A DNA stretch of 34,296 nt from Nitrosomonas sp. (GCA_020446045.1 JAGRFM010000088.1:1-34296); one strand, 5' to 3'. Counted from the first letter of the stretch, positions 8,050-18,011 are shown. Translations and numbers: made by a program. The notes: generated by a model from the sequence alone, not told the origin.

Positions 8050-11000
8050 ATGACAAAATTCTTTATTACACACCCGATCTTTGCTTCCGTATTGTCGATT
8101 ATCATCGTGCTGGCGGGTATTGCTGCGGCCTTCCAGTTACCGATTGCGCAATATCCACAGATAACGCCGCCTGTTGTGCAAATTACAGCAAGGTTTCCCG
8201 GTGCCAGTGCGGAAACACTGATTAAAACCGTTGCTGCGCCTATTGAAGAACAGCTCAGTGGCGTTGATGATTTACTGTATTTCAATTCGAGTGCAGATTC
8301 GAGTGGTCAGTTAACCATTACGGTAACCTTTGAAATCGGCACCGATATCGACCTGGCAACCTTTAATATCAGCAACCGGGTCAATATCGCTTTGCCGCGA
8401 TTGCCGGATGAAGTGCGCCGATCAGGCATCACGATACAAAAACGCGCCAATGATTTATTACTCGTTTTTGCGGTGACTTCGCAAAACAAAGCGCATACGC
8501 CGCTTTTTTTAAGCAACTACATCACTAACAATTTTCTGGATGATCTAAAGCGAACACGCGGGGTAGGCGAGGCGCGTATTTTTGGCGCACAGGATTATTC
8601 CATGCGTATCTGGCTGCAACCGGACAAAATGGCGCAACTGGGAATAACCACCAGTGATATTGCCGCAGCGATACGTGCACAGAATGCCCAATACGCTGCC
8701 GGAAAAATCGGTCAGGAACCCGCCTTGCCGGATCAACAGTTGGTGTATACCGTGACGGCAAAAGGACGTCTGACTGAGCCGGAAGAATTCGGCAATATCA
8801 TTCTGCGCGCAGACGGGCCGCGCGGTGTGTTGTATTTGAAAGATGTCGCGCGTATCGAACTGGGGGCGCAGGAATACAATATTCTGAATATGCTCAATGG
8901 TGTGCCGGGAGTCGGTATCGGCATTTTTCTTCAGACCGGAGCCAATGCGCTGGATACCGCGGCCGAGATTAAATCCAAGATGGAAGAACTGCGTCCATTG
9001 TTCCCGGAAGGCATGCAATATGTATTGCCGTATGATACCAGTCAATTCGTTAAGGCATCGATCTGGGAAGTGGTGAAAACACTTGGCGAGGCCATGATTC
9101 TGGTGGTGTTGGTTGTCTATTTGTTTCTACAGACGTGGCGCGCAACATTGATTCCCATTATTGCGGTTCCGATTTCATTGATCGGTACGTTTGCCGGACT
9201 TTGGATACTGGGTTATTCCATTAATACTATGACGTTGTTCGCTATGGTACTGTCAATCGGCATCGTGGTGGATGATGCGATTGTTGTGCTGGAAAATATC
9301 GAACGGCTGATGACGCAGGAAAAACTGTCGCCGTTAAATGCGGCGATTAAAGCCATGCGGCAGGTTTCCAGTGCTGTCGTTGCCATGACGCTGGTACTCG
9401 CGGCTGTTTTTGTGCCGGTTGCTTTTCTCGGCGGCATGGCAGGTGAACTGTATCGTCAGTTTGCTGTGACGGTTGCCGTAGCAGGCGTTATTTCCGGTAT
9501 TGTGGCGTTGACATTAACGCCGGCATTATGCGCTATGTTACTCAAGTCGGCACAACAACATGCGGCATTTTTTGACTGGTTTAACCGTTTTTTCAACCAT
9601 GTACGCAATTTTTACGTCAGTATGGTCGATGCGGCGATTCGTCATGTTGGTGTCAGTGTTCTGGTGTTTGTGGCGTTTATTGCCGGTGTGAGTTACTTAT
9701 TAAAGATTCTCCCCGGCAGTCTGGTGCCTTCGGAAGATCAGGGTTATGTGATCACTGCGGTTATACTGCCGGATAGCGCTTCGATATCGCGCACCATTGC
9801 CACTGCCGATGCCATCCGTACCGAAATTCAGAAAGATCCGGATGTCGCGTTTCAATTTGCCGTTAATGGATTGGATTTTATCGGGGGCGGGAACAAAACC
9901 AATGTGACCACGATGTTTACCCGGATGACCGAATGGTCGGAACGTGAAACCACTGCGGATGATCTGGTTAATCAAATCTTTGCGGTAGGTGCGCAACAGA
10001 CCGACGGACTGGCGGTCGCGTTCAATCCTCCAGCGATTCGCGGACTCGGCAGCACCGGTGGATTTGAACTCTATCTGCAAAGCCGTACCAGTTCCGACCC
10101 ACAACGGCTGGCCAAAGTGGTCGATGATTTTATGGCGGCCATGCAGCAAGAACCGAAGATTGCATCGATTAACGCATTTTACCGTACCCGTGTGCCGCAG
10201 TTTTTTGTCTCGGTGGATGAAGCCAAGGCCATTTCCCAGGATGTAGCCATTGCCGATATTTATGAAACATTGCAAAGTACCATGGGATCGCTGTATGTCA
10301 ATGATTTCAATCGCGCCGGCCGTACTTATCGCGTGCAATTACAGGCTGATGCCGCTTTTAGGATGAAGCCGGAAGATATCGGAAAAGTCTATGTGCGCTC
10401 TCAATCCGGGCAGATGGTGCCATTGTCGGCTTTAACCCGGATTGAACATGTCATCGGCGCGGAACAACTCGAGCGTTTCAACGGATTGTTGTCGGCCAAG
10501 TTGATCGGCAGCGGTGTGCCCGGTTTGAGTTCGGGTGAAGCAATCGAATTGGTTGAACAGATCGCCGAACAGATTTTGCCGGACGGTTATCAGATTGCAT
10601 GGACGGGTAAAGCGTTTCAGGAAAAACGCACCGGTGCCGCGGCTGTTTTCGCGTTCAGTCTGGCGATTATCATGGTGTTTCTGATTCTTGCCGCACAGTT
10701 TGAAACCTGGGCGTTGCCGCTGGCGGTGATCATGGCCGTACCGTTTGCCATGGCGGGCGCTTTGATGGCTGTGTTGCTGCGTGACATGCCGAATGATATT
10801 TATTTTCAGATCGGTATGGTGACGTTAATCGGTCTGGCGGCAAAAAATGCGATTCTGCTGGTTGAATTCGCCAACCAAAAAATGAAAGCCGGTATGGATA
10901 AAACGCAAGCTGCACTGGAATCAGCCCAGTTGCGTTTCAGACCGATTGTAATGACATCAATGGCGTTTATCCTGGGTGTGGTGCCATTGGTGATCGCTAC

Positions 11001-11208
11001 GGGCGCCGGTTCCGCCGCACGGCAATCAATGGGAACAGGTGTTTTCGGTGGTATGATTCTGGCTGCATTTGTTGCAACGATTTTTGTGCCGTTATTTTTT
11101 TCATGGTTTGTGTCGCAGAAAAGAAAGCAGCATTCGGTTATGCAATGGAGAGAAATAAAACTTCCTTTGGACAATGCATCACTGCATAAACACCCGCAGA
11201 GGAGGTAA
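8050..11208 (+). CDS. RND multidrug efflux transporter, HAE1/AcrB type
   Basis: Inner-membrane proton-driven drug exporter of 1052 residues, close to the usual length for AcrB-type pumps. The N terminus (MTKFFITHPIFASVLSIIIV) is the typical first helix. The proton-relay Asp pair in TM4 is at about 408-409 in LSIGIVVDDAIVVLENIE. The lysine of TM10 lies in LIGLAAKNAILLVEFAN, with the expected twelve-helix, two-porter-domain plan and internal duplication. It forms an operon with the upstream adaptor. No outer-membrane factor gene follows, so it probably borrows a TolC-like channel encoded elsewhere. Substrates cannot be predicted. Codon use and composition match the neighbours. The stop is followed after 83 nt by the aroKB gene, so read-through transcription is possible. 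Confidence 0.95.
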   Translation: MTKFFITHPIFASVLSIIIVLAGIAAAFQLPIAQYPQITPPVVQITARFPGASAETLIKTVAAPIEEQLSGVDDLLYFNSSADSSGQLTITVTFEIGTDIDLATFNISNRVNIALPRLPDEVRRSGITIQKRANDLLLVFAVTSQNKAHTPLFLSNYITNNFLDDLKRTRGVGEARIFGAQDYSMRIWLQPDKMAQLGITTSDIAAAIRAQNAQYAAGKIGQEPALPDQQLVYTVTAKGRLTEPEEFGNIILRADGPRGVLYLKDVARIELGAQEYNILNMLNGVPGVGIGIFLQTGANALDTAAEIKSKMEELRPLFPEGMQYVLPYDTSQFVKASIWEVVKTLGEAMILVVLVVYLFLQTWRATLIPIIAVPISLIGTFAGLWILGYSINTMTLFAMVLSIGIVVDDAIVVLENIERLMTQEKLSPLNAAIKAMRQVSSAVVAMTLVLAAVFVPVAFLGGMAGELYRQFAVTVAVAGVISGIVALTLTPALCAMLLKSAQQHAAFFDWFNRFFNHVRNFYVSMVDAAIRHVGVSVLVFVAFIAGVSYLLKILPGSLVPSEDQGYVITAVILPDSASISRTIATADAIRTEIQKDPDVAFQFAVNGLDFIGGGNKTNVTTMFTRMTEWSERETTADDLVNQIFAVGAQQTDGLAVAFNPPAIRGLGSTGGFELYLQSRTSSDPQRLAKVVDDFMAAMQQEPKIASINAFYRTRVPQFFVSVDEAKAISQDVAIADIYETLQSTMGSLYVNDFNRAGRTYRVQLQADAAFRMKPEDIGKVYVRSQSGQMVPLSALTRIEHVIGAEQLERFNGLLSAKLIGSGVPGLSSGEAIELVEQIAEQILPDGYQIAWTGKAFQEKRTGAAAVFAFSLAIIMVFLILAAQFETWALPLAVIMAVPFAMAGALMAVLLRDMPNDIYFQIGMVTLIGLAAKNAILLVEFANQKMKAGMDKTQAALESAQLRFRPIVMTSMAFILGVVPLVIATGAGSAARQSMGTGVFGGMILAAFVATIFVPLFFSWFVSQKRKQHSVMQWREIKLPLDNASLHKHPQRR

Positions 11209-11291
11209 TTTATTTTTCAAACAATATGTTAGAATCACCCGGTTGAGTTAAAGGTATCTTCGTTCGGTTTGATCCGCTAAAATTGTGATTT

Positions 11292-12989
11292 ATGAGTACG
11301 CATAAACGAATGAAAGATCTCGACGATCAGGAGAAACTGGCTTTGGGCCAAGCCAATATTATTCTGGTTGGTATGATGGGGGCGGGGAAGACGACGATAG
11401 GAAAATCGCTGGCCAGCTATACCGGGAAAAAATTTTTTGACTGTGATCATGAAATACAGGAAAGGACGGGGGTAACCATTCCGGTTATTTTTGAAATTGA
11501 GGGTGAAGCCGGCTTCCGTAAACGCGAATCACAGGTCTTGCGTCGATTGATCAAGAAGAGCAATATTGTTCTGGCGACGGGTGGTGGTGCTGTACTCAAT
11601 CCGGATAATCGCCTTATGCTCAGAAAGAACGGCATTGTGGTTTATTTAAGGGCCTCGGTTAATGACTTGTATCGTAGAACACGCTTTGATAAGAACAGGC
11701 CATTACTGCAAACCAAGGATTTGCGGGCAAAATTAAACGAGTTATATCAGCAACGCGATGCGTTTTACCGTGAAACGGCGCATATAATCATTGATACCGG
11801 CAAACAAAATGTCAGAACCCTGATCAAGGAACTGACGAAACGATTAATACATTATAATTCTTCACAACCTATTGATACATTATCGGCTATGCGAACCATA
11901 ACGGTAGATTTTTCACCAACATCCGAGAAACGCAATTATCCCATTCATATTGGTAATGGCATACTCAGTCAGACTGATTTAATCCTCTCTTGTTTGCCGC
12001 AAAAGCGTGTGGCAATCGTGAGTAACACCATGATCGCGCCGCTTTATCTGGAACCATTATGTGAAGCACTGGAAAAACAAGGTGTACAGACCATACCGAT
12101 TATCATTCCGGATGGAGAAGCGTACAAAAACTGGGAAACGCTCAATATTATCTACGATGCATTATTGAAGAATCATTGTGAGCGCAATACAACCATATTG
12201 GCGTTAGGTGGTGGTGTGGTCGGAGACCTGTCCGGTTTTGCCGCGGCTACTTATCTGCGCGGCGTGCCTTTTATCCAGATACCGACTACCTTGTTGGCGC
12301 AGGTCGATTCGTCAGTCGGCGGGAAAACCGGCATTAATCATGCATTGGGTAAAAACATGATCGGTGCGTTTTATCAACCGCAAATGGTGCTGGCCGATAG
12401 TGCAACGCTGGAGACGCTGCCAGAGCGGGAATTTCATGCCGGGCTGGCCGAAATAATCAAGTACGGCCTGATTCGCGATCCGGTGTTTTTTGAATGGCTG
12501 GAGCAGAATATGCAGCGGTTGCTGGCAAGGGAACAGGTACCATTAATCGAAGCGATTCAGCGTAGTTGCGAGAACAAGGCTGAAATTGTCGCTGCGGATG
12601 AGAAGGAAAGCGGTGTGCGTGCTTTGCTGAACCTGGGGCATACCTTTGGTCATGCCATTGAAAATGGCGTGGGTTATGGTGTGTGGCTGCACGGTGAGGC
12701 AGTAGCGGCGGGTACGGTACTTTCTGCAGAATTATCCCGGCGCATGAAGCTGATTACCGAAGCCGATGTCGCACGGATTCGCAAGATTTTTCAACAAGTC
12801 AAATTGCCGGTTGAAGCGCCCAGAATGGAACCCGAAAAATATCTTGAATTAATGTCACTGGATAAAAAGGTTTCTGCCGGGAAACCCCGTTTTATTGTGC
12901 TCAATCGTATCGGCGATGCCGTTATGCGTGCAGACATTCCCCCACAATTAATTATTGAAACATTGTCAGCCTGTATGTCGAATGAGTAA
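11292..12989 (+). CDS. aroKB: Fused shikimate kinase / 3-dehydroquinate synthase
   Basis: One open frame of 565 residues joins two enzymes of the shikimate (aromatic amino acid) pathway. Residues about 22-185 are shikimate kinase: Walker [10 protein letters not shown] (27-35), Asp52, Arg76 in GFRKRE, GGG (97-99) and the LID Arg136 in KNRPLL. A linker of roughly 15 residues follows. Residues 200-565 are 3-dehydroquinate synthase: [53 protein letters not shown] and LHGEAVAAG hold the NAD- and metal-binding residues. In most relatives these are two adjacent genes. Here no stop or frameshift separates them, and a former aroB start (ATG at 11889) sits in frame. No clear ribosome site precedes the ATG at 11292, and 11310 is an alternative start. 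The 3' end overlaps the dGTPase gene by 8 nt. Confidence 0.92.
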   Translation: MSTHKRMKDLDDQEKLALGQANIILVGMMGAGKTTIGKSLASYTGKKFFDCDHEIQERTGVTIPVIFEIEGEAGFRKRESQVLRRLIKKSNIVLATGGGAVLNPDNRLMLRKNGIVVYLRASVNDLYRRTRFDKNRPLLQTKDLRAKLNELYQQRDAFYRETAHIIIDTGKQNVRTLIKELTKRLIHYNSSQPIDTLSAMRTITVDFSPTSEKRNYPIHIGNGILSQTDLILSCLPQKRVAIVSNTMIAPLYLEPLCEALEKQGVQTIPIIIPDGEAYKNWETLNIIYDALLKNHCERNTTILALGGGVVGDLSGFAAATYLRGVPFIQIPTTLLAQVDSSVGGKTGINHALGKNMIGAFYQPQMVLADSATLETLPEREFHAGLAEIIKYGLIRDPVFFEWLEQNMQRLLAREQVPLIEAIQRSCENKAEIVAADEKESGVRALLNLGHTFGHAIENGVGYGVWLHGEAVAAGTVLSAELSRRMKLITEADVARIRKIFQQVKLPVEAPRMEPEKYLELMSLDKKVSAGKPRFIVLNRIGDAVMRADIPPQLIIETLSACMSNE

Positions 12990-14106
12990 TCTGGCATCTT
13001 ATGCCGTATCCGACTGCAATACACGTGGCAGGGTTTATAATGAGGTACCACCGACCGGACGCAGCGAATTTCAGCGTGACCGCGACCGGATCATTCACTC
13101 CAAAGCCTTCCGTCGGCTTGAATATAAAACGCAGGTATTTGTCAATCATGAAGGCGATCTGTTCCGTACGCGTCTGACACACAGTCTGGAAGTCGCACAA
13201 ATCGGGCGGTCTATCGCGCGTAATCTGGGTTTGAACGAAGATCTGGTCGAAGCCATCACTTTGGCGCATGATCTGGGTCATACGCCTTTCGGGCATGCCG
13301 GACAGGATGCGTTGAATCAATGTATGAAGGAACACGGCGGTTTTGAGCATAACCTGCAATCATTGCGCGTCGTTGATATCCTCGAAGAACGCTATGCAGC
13401 ATTTGACGGGTTGAATTTATGCTTTGAAACGCGTGCCGGAATCCTGAAGCATGTGTCCAAAAAGAATGCCCGCACCCTGGGAGCGGTGGGCGAGCGATTT
13501 ATCCAGAATCAACGGCCGTCACTGGAAGCGCAACTGGCCAATTTTGCCGATGAAATTGCGTATAACAATCACGATGTTGACGATGGACTGCGTTCCGGTT
13601 TGATTGACCTGGAGCAACTCCAGCAAGTCGGTATTTTTTCCCGGCACTGGCAAGTCGTCACGCAAAAATATCCAACGCTTACCGGGCGGCGTCTGGTGCA
13701 TGAAACCGTTCGCGCCATGATCAACACGGTCGCAACCGATTTGACCGAACATAGTACGCAAAATATCAAAACGGCGCAGATTAACGATTTAACCGATGTT
13801 TATACCGCCCCGACGTTAATCGGCTTCAGTCCGGGCATTAAAAAAGAACAACAGGAACTCAAAAAATTTCTGAATGAAAACCTGTACCTGCATTTTCGCG
13901 TCATGCGCATGAGCAATAAGGCATCGCATATCATTCAACGATTATTTGACGCTTTCAGTTCGAACGTGCGGCTGCTTCCCAACAAACATCAGCAGAAATT
14001 CAAACACTATGGCTATCAGGCGATTGCGGATTACATTGCCGGGATGACCGATCGCTACGCCATCAAGGAATATCAGCGGTTATTTGCCATCGGGCAGAGT
14101 GATTGA
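12982..14106 (+). CDS. dgt: Deoxyguanosinetriphosphate triphosphohydrolase-like HD protein
   Basis: A 374-residue metal-dependent HD-superfamily enzyme that would hydrolyse dNTPs to nucleosides and tripolyphosphate. The N terminus has the family signature [20 protein letters not shown]. The HD metal ligands are in [25 protein letters not shown] and, further on, [16 protein letters not shown]. Length fits the shorter dGTPase-like class of proteobacteria rather than the longer E. coli Dgt. The ATG at 12982 was chosen because it lies in the stop region of aroKB (overlap ATGAGTAA, 12982-12989). A TTG nine codons upstream is open but less likely. Physiological substrate and allosteric control cannot be seen from sequence. 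Confidence 0.9.
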   Translation: MSNLASYAVSDCNTRGRVYNEVPPTGRSEFQRDRDRIIHSKAFRRLEYKTQVFVNHEGDLFRTRLTHSLEVAQIGRSIARNLGLNEDLVEAITLAHDLGHTPFGHAGQDALNQCMKEHGGFEHNLQSLRVVDILEERYAAFDGLNLCFETRAGILKHVSKKNARTLGAVGERFIQNQRPSLEAQLANFADEIAYNNHDVDDGLRSGLIDLEQLQQVGIFSRHWQVVTQKYPTLTGRRLVHETVRAMINTVATDLTEHSTQNIKTAQINDLTDVYTAPTLIGFSPGIKKEQQELKKFLNENLYLHFRVMRMSNKASHIIQRLFDAFSSNVRLLPNKHQQKFKHYGYQAIADYIAGMTDRYAIKEYQRLFAIGQSD

Positions 14107-14143
14107 CTGTTTTATACCTATCTGAATTAATGGATAATCCGGG

Positions 14144-14344
14144 TTAATTGGTCACACTCCCTAACAGATTGTCAGATACTTCAAGACGCTTTAATTTATT
14201 AAGCTTGCTAAGTGATGAAGGTAAAGTAATTAATCGATTATTTTCCAATTTTAGTTCAGTCAATTGGCTTAACTGACCGAGGGTTTCAGGAAGGATTGTA
14301 AGCTGATTGTTGCCTGCATATAGCATGGTTAATTGGTTTAGCAA
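14144..14344 (-). pseudogene. Leucine-rich-repeat protein fragment
   Basis: This frame encodes about three leucine-rich repeats with a 23-residue period, each following LxxLxxLxLxxNxLxxLPxxL (for example LSQLTELKLENNRLITLPSSL). It ends in a stop at 14144-14146. The only start is a TTG with no ribosome site, and the frame stays open upstream for 18 more codons to a stop at about 14399 without an ATG. Such repeats normally occur in much longer proteins. The simplest reading is the 3' remnant of an LRR gene that lost its 5' part. A very small LRR protein is less likely. Confidence 0.55.
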
Positions 14345-14414
14345 GTAGCCTGGATGGAACTTGTGGAATCCGGGGTAAATGAAATACCGAATATCAATTT
14401 ATTATCGGTAATTT

Positions 14415-14461
14415 AAGACAAATTAATGTGCGATCCCCTTTCTTACACATTAATTTGTTTT
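14415..14461. repeat. Long inverted repeat (hairpin)
   Basis: ACAAATTAATGTG at 14418-14430 is exactly complementary to 14446-14458 around a 15-nt loop, and three more pairs (one G-T) extend the stem to 16 bp. It ends in TTTT on the plus strand. The stem is AT-rich. It sits just upstream of the LRR fragment on that fragment's own strand. It shares the 11-mer AAATTAATGTG with 252-262 near the first hairpin of the window. It could be a terminator, a small inverted-repeat element, or a regulatory stem. Confidence 0.45.
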
Positions 14462-14700
14462 CCTGGAAAGCATAAACTTACTCAGATCACTTACTTGCAC
14501 TTTTAAATGAGTTAACTCAAGACCTGACACTTTGGTTCAACCCCAACCCCGTATCCCGTATTCAAAAATCAAGTGCACCACCGTATCCTAAGATTCTAAA
14601 TTAACTGGATAACAAAAAGTGGAACATGGCAACTCATTATGTGTTTTGAATTATGGCGGTACTCAAGTGCAGTTAATGCCATGTAATTTTGGGTGACAAT

Positions 14701-14729
14701 TTCATCGTATAACAAGACGTGGGTATAAT
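14701..14729 (+). promoter_or_regulatory. Possible sigma-70 promoter for the methyltransferase gene
   Basis: A consensus -10 TATAAT lies at 14724-14729. The hexamer 17 nt upstream (TTCATC, 14701-14706) is only a weak -35. The methyltransferase ATG is about 58 nt downstream. The call rests mainly on the perfect -10. Confidence 0.4.
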
Positions 14730-14787
14730 GAGCGTTGTTCAATCTTTATTTCAGTTGTCTTAAAGCAAATGTCTGTTAGGAAAAAGC

Positions 14788-15606
14788 ATGACCAATAAAC
14801 ACGCTGCATTCATCGGATCCATTCCCGAAATTTACGATGCCCATTTGGGACCGTATTTGTTTGAATTTTCAGCCAGGGATCTGGCGAACAGGATCAAGGA
14901 CAAGATGGCAGTGGATGGCACAATACTCGAGGTGGCATGTGGAACGGGTATTTCCACGTATCATTTGCGCCAGGCTTTGCCAGCCGATGTACAAATTAAG
15001 GCCACGGATCTGAATCCCGCCATGCTCGATTATGCCAGGAAAAAACATGCCGATTTACCGGGTGTGACGTTTGATCTGGCTGATGCCTCGTCATTGTCAT
15101 TCGATGATCATTTTTTTGATGCTGTTGTCTGCCAGTTCGGCATCATGTTTTTTCCGGACAAAGCCCAGGGGATAGCAGAAATGGCGCGAACCTTAAAACC
15201 GGGTGGAACTTTGGCTTTTAATGTCTGGGATTCCATGGAAAAAAACAAATCGGTGGCGATTGCGCATGAAACGATTTCCAGTTTTTTTAATGACAATCCG
15301 CCACAATTTTTGCATACGCCGTTTGGGTTTCATGATGTCGAACATATCAAGACCCTGTTAAGTGAAGCCGGTTTTGAGAATATCGGCGTTCATCCGGTAA
15401 CAGAAAAGTTAGTCATTCACGATACCGAGCATCTTGCCAAAGGTTTTGTTGAAGGGAATCCTGGTGTTTTGGAAATCAACGAACGCGCTTCCGTGAATGC
15501 TGAAACGGTTACCAAGGCGACAGCCAGGGCACTTGAACAGGCTTACGGCAATTCTCCGATTGAAATCGAATTTCATGAAATCGTCTTCATCGCATCAAAG
15601 CCTTAA
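14788..15606 (+). CDS. Class I SAM-dependent methyltransferase
   Basis: A 272-residue soluble methyltransferase of the UbiE/Methyltransf_11 type. SAM-binding motif I is ILEVACGTG (about residues 47-55). The acidic end of strand 2 lies in KATDLNPAMLDYA, and later motifs in FDLADASSLSFDDHFFDAVVCQFG and LKPGGTLAFNVW. The Rossmann fold fills the N-terminal two thirds, and the C-terminal part (about 180-272) would shape the acceptor pocket. The substrate cannot be named. AGGA lies about 8 nt upstream of the ATG. It appears to stand alone, with its own promoter and with degraded sequence upstream. Confidence 0.85.
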   Translation: MTNKHAAFIGSIPEIYDAHLGPYLFEFSARDLANRIKDKMAVDGTILEVACGTGISTYHLRQALPADVQIKATDLNPAMLDYARKKHADLPGVTFDLADASSLSFDDHFFDAVVCQFGIMFFPDKAQGIAEMARTLKPGGTLAFNVWDSMEKNKSVAIAHETISSFFNDNPPQFLHTPFGFHDVEHIKTLLSEAGFENIGVHPVTEKLVIHDTEHLAKGFVEGNPGVLEINERASVNAETVTKATARALEQAYGNSPIEIEFHEIVFIASKP

Positions 15607-15815
15607 CGCGATCAATTTCAGCTAAAAAAACAATCTGCATTTTGCTTGTTACGCTATCAGTATCCAATTAGCAGCGTACCCGTTTGAGCTTTCCCCCATT
15701 TCTGCCAAAGTTGGAAATAACCTAATCTATTGCGCCTGTTCATCCAATAGCGTTTTGCCGTGAACGTTTAACATTGACCGGTGAAACTGATCATAGGCGG
15801 AAATTAGGGGAACAC

Positions 15816-16856
15816 ATGAATATCGTAGAACTGCTCGCATTTGTCGTTAAAAATAAGGCTTCGGATTTGCACTTATCGGCTGGCATGCCTCCCATGATTC
15901 GGGTGCATGGTGAAGTCAAACGGATTAATTTGCCTGAAATGAGTCATAAGGAAGTACATGCCATGGTGTATGACATTATGAATGACGGACAGCGCAAATA
16001 TTATGAAGAAAATCTGGAATGTGATTTCTCTTTTGAAGTGCCTAATATGGCGCGTTTCCGGGTCAATGCATTTAATACCCAGCGTGGTGCGGCAACTGTT
16101 ATGCGGACGATTCCATCCAAAGTGCTGACGCTGGAAGATCTCAACGCACCGAAGATTTTTGCAGAAATCGCCAATCAGCCACGTGGGGTCGTGCTGGTAA
16201 CCGGGCCGACCGGCTCGGGTAAATCGACAACCCTTGCGGCAATGATTAACCATATCAATGAAAATGATTACGGTCATATTTTGACTTTGGAAGATCCGAT
16301 TGAATTTGTTCACGAAAGTAAAAAATCCCTGATTAATCAGCGTGAAGTCGGGCGGGATACCCACAGTTTTGAAAATGCGTTACGCTCAGCGTTGCGTGAA
16401 GATCCGGATATTATCCTGGTCGGTGAGTTGCGTGACCTGGAGACCATTCGATTGGCGATGACAGCCGCTGAAACAGGGCATCTGGTGTTCGGCACATTGC
16501 ATACCAGCTCTGCGGCAAAAACCATAGACCGTATTATCGACGTGTTTCCGGGAGAAGAGAAAGATATGATTCGTGCAATGTTATCGGAGTCTCTCAGGGC
16601 GGTGATTTCTCAGACTTTGATGAAGACCAAAGATGGCAACGGCCGTGTTGCCGCACATGAAATCATGATCGGAACACCGGCTATACGGAATCTGATTCGT
16701 GAAGGCAAGGTTGCGCAGATGTATTCAGCGATACAAACGGGGCAAGGTGCGGGTATGCAAACACTTGATCAGAATCTTACCGATTTGGTGCGGCGTAATG
16801 TGGTGACCATGGCTGAAGCACGCAATAGAGCAGCCAATAAAGACAATTTCAGATAA
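15816..16856 (+). CDS. pilT: Type IV pilus retraction ATPase PilT
   Basis: Hexameric ATPase that depolymerises type IV pili, powering twitching and, in competent bacteria, DNA uptake. From the ATG at 15816 (AGGGG a few nt upstream) the product is 346 residues, the normal PilT length. The frame is open 14 codons further upstream, but those codons are unlikely to be used. Visible motifs: N-terminal PAS-like domain (KASDLHLSAGMPP), Walker A GPTGSGKST (about 130-138), Asp box ILTLEDPIEFVH, Walker B ALREDPDIILVGELRD, His box TGHLVFGTLHTSSA, and the AIRNLIREGK segment typical of PilT. pilU follows after 15 nt, giving the usual pilT-pilU pair. Confidence 0.96.
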   Translation: MNIVELLAFVVKNKASDLHLSAGMPPMIRVHGEVKRINLPEMSHKEVHAMVYDIMNDGQRKYYEENLECDFSFEVPNMARFRVNAFNTQRGAATVMRTIPSKVLTLEDLNAPKIFAEIANQPRGVVLVTGPTGSGKSTTLAAMINHINENDYGHILTLEDPIEFVHESKKSLINQREVGRDTHSFENALRSALREDPDIILVGELRDLETIRLAMTAAETGHLVFGTLHTSSAAKTIDRIIDVFPGEEKDMIRAMLSESLRAVISQTLMKTKDGNGRVAAHEIMIGTPAIRNLIREGKVAQMYSAIQTGQGAGMQTLDQNLTDLVRRNVVTMAEARNRAANKDNFR

Positions 16857-16871
16857 TACAGGAATATCGTT

Positions 16872-18011
16872 ATGAATAAGGAACAGGCAACAAAATTTAT
16901 GCACGATCTTCTGCGTTTGATGCTGAGCAAGAAGGCTTCCGATTTGTTTATTACTGCCGGTTTTCCACCCGCTTTAAAAGTCGATGGGAAAATGACACCG
17001 GTTTCTCAGCAGGCTTTGACCGCGCAACATACCGAGTCTTTGGCGCGCGCCATCATGAATGATATTCAGGACGAAGAATTCAAGAAAACCCAGGAATGCA
17101 ACTTTGCCATTAACCCAACCGGTATCGGGCGTTTTCGTGTGAATGCTTTTGTTCAGCAACAGCGCGTGGGTATAGTATTACGGACGATCACCACGAAAAT
17201 TCCTGATTTTGATGATCTGGGTTTGCCGCAGGTTCTGAAAGAAGTGGTAATGAGTAAAAGAGGGCTGGTTATTTTTGTCGGTGCAACCGGTTCGGGTAAA
17301 TCGACCTCGATGGCGGCATTGATCGGGCACCGCAACAAAAACAGTTACGGCCATATCATCACGATTGAGGATCCGGTTGAATATGTCCATGAGCATATCA
17401 ATTGCGTGATTACCCAGCGTGAAGTCGGTGTTGATACCGATTCGTGGGAAGCCGCGTTAAAGAATACCCTGCGCCAGGCGCCTGATGTGATTCTAATCGG
17501 GGAGATTCGTGACCGTGAAACCATGGAACATGCGATTGCATTTGCTGAAACCGGACATTTGTGTATGGGTACCCTACATGCTAACAGTGCAAACCAGGCG
17601 CTGGATCGGATTATCAATTTCTTTCCTGAAGAACGCCGCCCGCAGTTATTAATGGATTTGTCGCTTAACTTGCGGGGTATGATCGCGCAACGGTTGATTC
17701 CCAAAAAGGATAGTAAAGGCCGGGTGGCTGCCATTGAAATCATGCTGAATTCGCCGTTGATATCCGATCTGATATTCAAAGGTGAAGTGCATGAAATCAA
17801 GCAGATTATGAAAAAATCACGTGAACTGGGTATGCAGACCTTTGATATGGCATTGTTTGACATGTATGAAAATGAATTGATCAGTTATGAGGATGCGTTA
17901 CGAAATGCGGATTCCATGAATGAACTACGTCTGCAAATCAAGCTTGAAGGAAAAGAATCCAAAGGCCAGGATTTGAGTTCCGGTATCGCGCATCTCGCCA
18001 TCCAGGAGTAA
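16872..18011 (+). CDS. pilU: PilT-like retraction ATPase PilU
   Basis: Accessory retraction ATPase that works with PilT at the pilus base. The product is 379 residues, longer than PilT because of a C-terminal tail beyond about residue 340. Walker A is GATGSGKST (137-145). The Asp box IITIEDPVEYVHEH, Walker B RQAPDVILIGEIRD and His box TGHLCMGTLHANSA are intact, so it should bind and hydrolyse ATP. AGGAA lies about 8 nt upstream of the ATG. It is 15 nt downstream of pilT, consistent with one transcript. Confidence 0.95.
   Translation: MNKEQATKFMHDLLRLMLSKKASDLFITAGFPPALKVDGKMTPVSQQALTAQHTESLARAIMNDIQDEEFKKTQECNFAINPTGIGRFRVNAFVQQQRVGIVLRTITTKIPDFDDLGLPQVLKEVVMSKRGLVIFVGATGSGKSTSMAALIGHRNKNSYGHIITIEDPVEYVHEHINCVITQREVGVDTDSWEAALKNTLRQAPDVILIGEIRDRETMEHAIAFAETGHLCMGTLHANSANQALDRIINFFPEERRPQLLMDLSLNLRGMIAQRLIPKKDSKGRVAAIEIMLNSPLISDLIFKGEVHEIKQIMKKSRELGMQTFDMALFDMYENELISYEDALRNADSMNELRLQIKLEGKESKGQDLSSGIAHLAIQE

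Larger units (their letters stand above)
14107..14787. other. Gene-poor stretch with LRR remnant and hairpins
   Basis: About 680 bp between dgt and the methyltransferase gene. It holds the leucine-rich-repeat fragment (14144-14344), a long hairpin (14415-14461), a looser inverted repeat ACATGGCA (14624-14631) / TGCCATGT (14677-14684), and a promoter-like TATAAT at 14724-14729. The stretch 14465-14620 shows no gene. The mix suggests degraded sequence. Confidence 0.5.

Noticed and set aside
9700..10338. 212-codon minus-strand frame inside the RND pump gene
   Set aside because: Lies fully within the conserved pump gene on the opposite strand. It looks like codon-bias shadow.
14624..14684. Inverted repeat ACATGGCA / TGCCATGT as terminal repeats of a small element
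   Set aside because: Arms are only 8 bp with a 45-nt interior and no target duplication. Chance is likely.
15774..15815. PilT extension from a TTG at 15774
   Set aside because: The ATG at 15816 has a ribosome site and gives the standard PilT length and N terminus.
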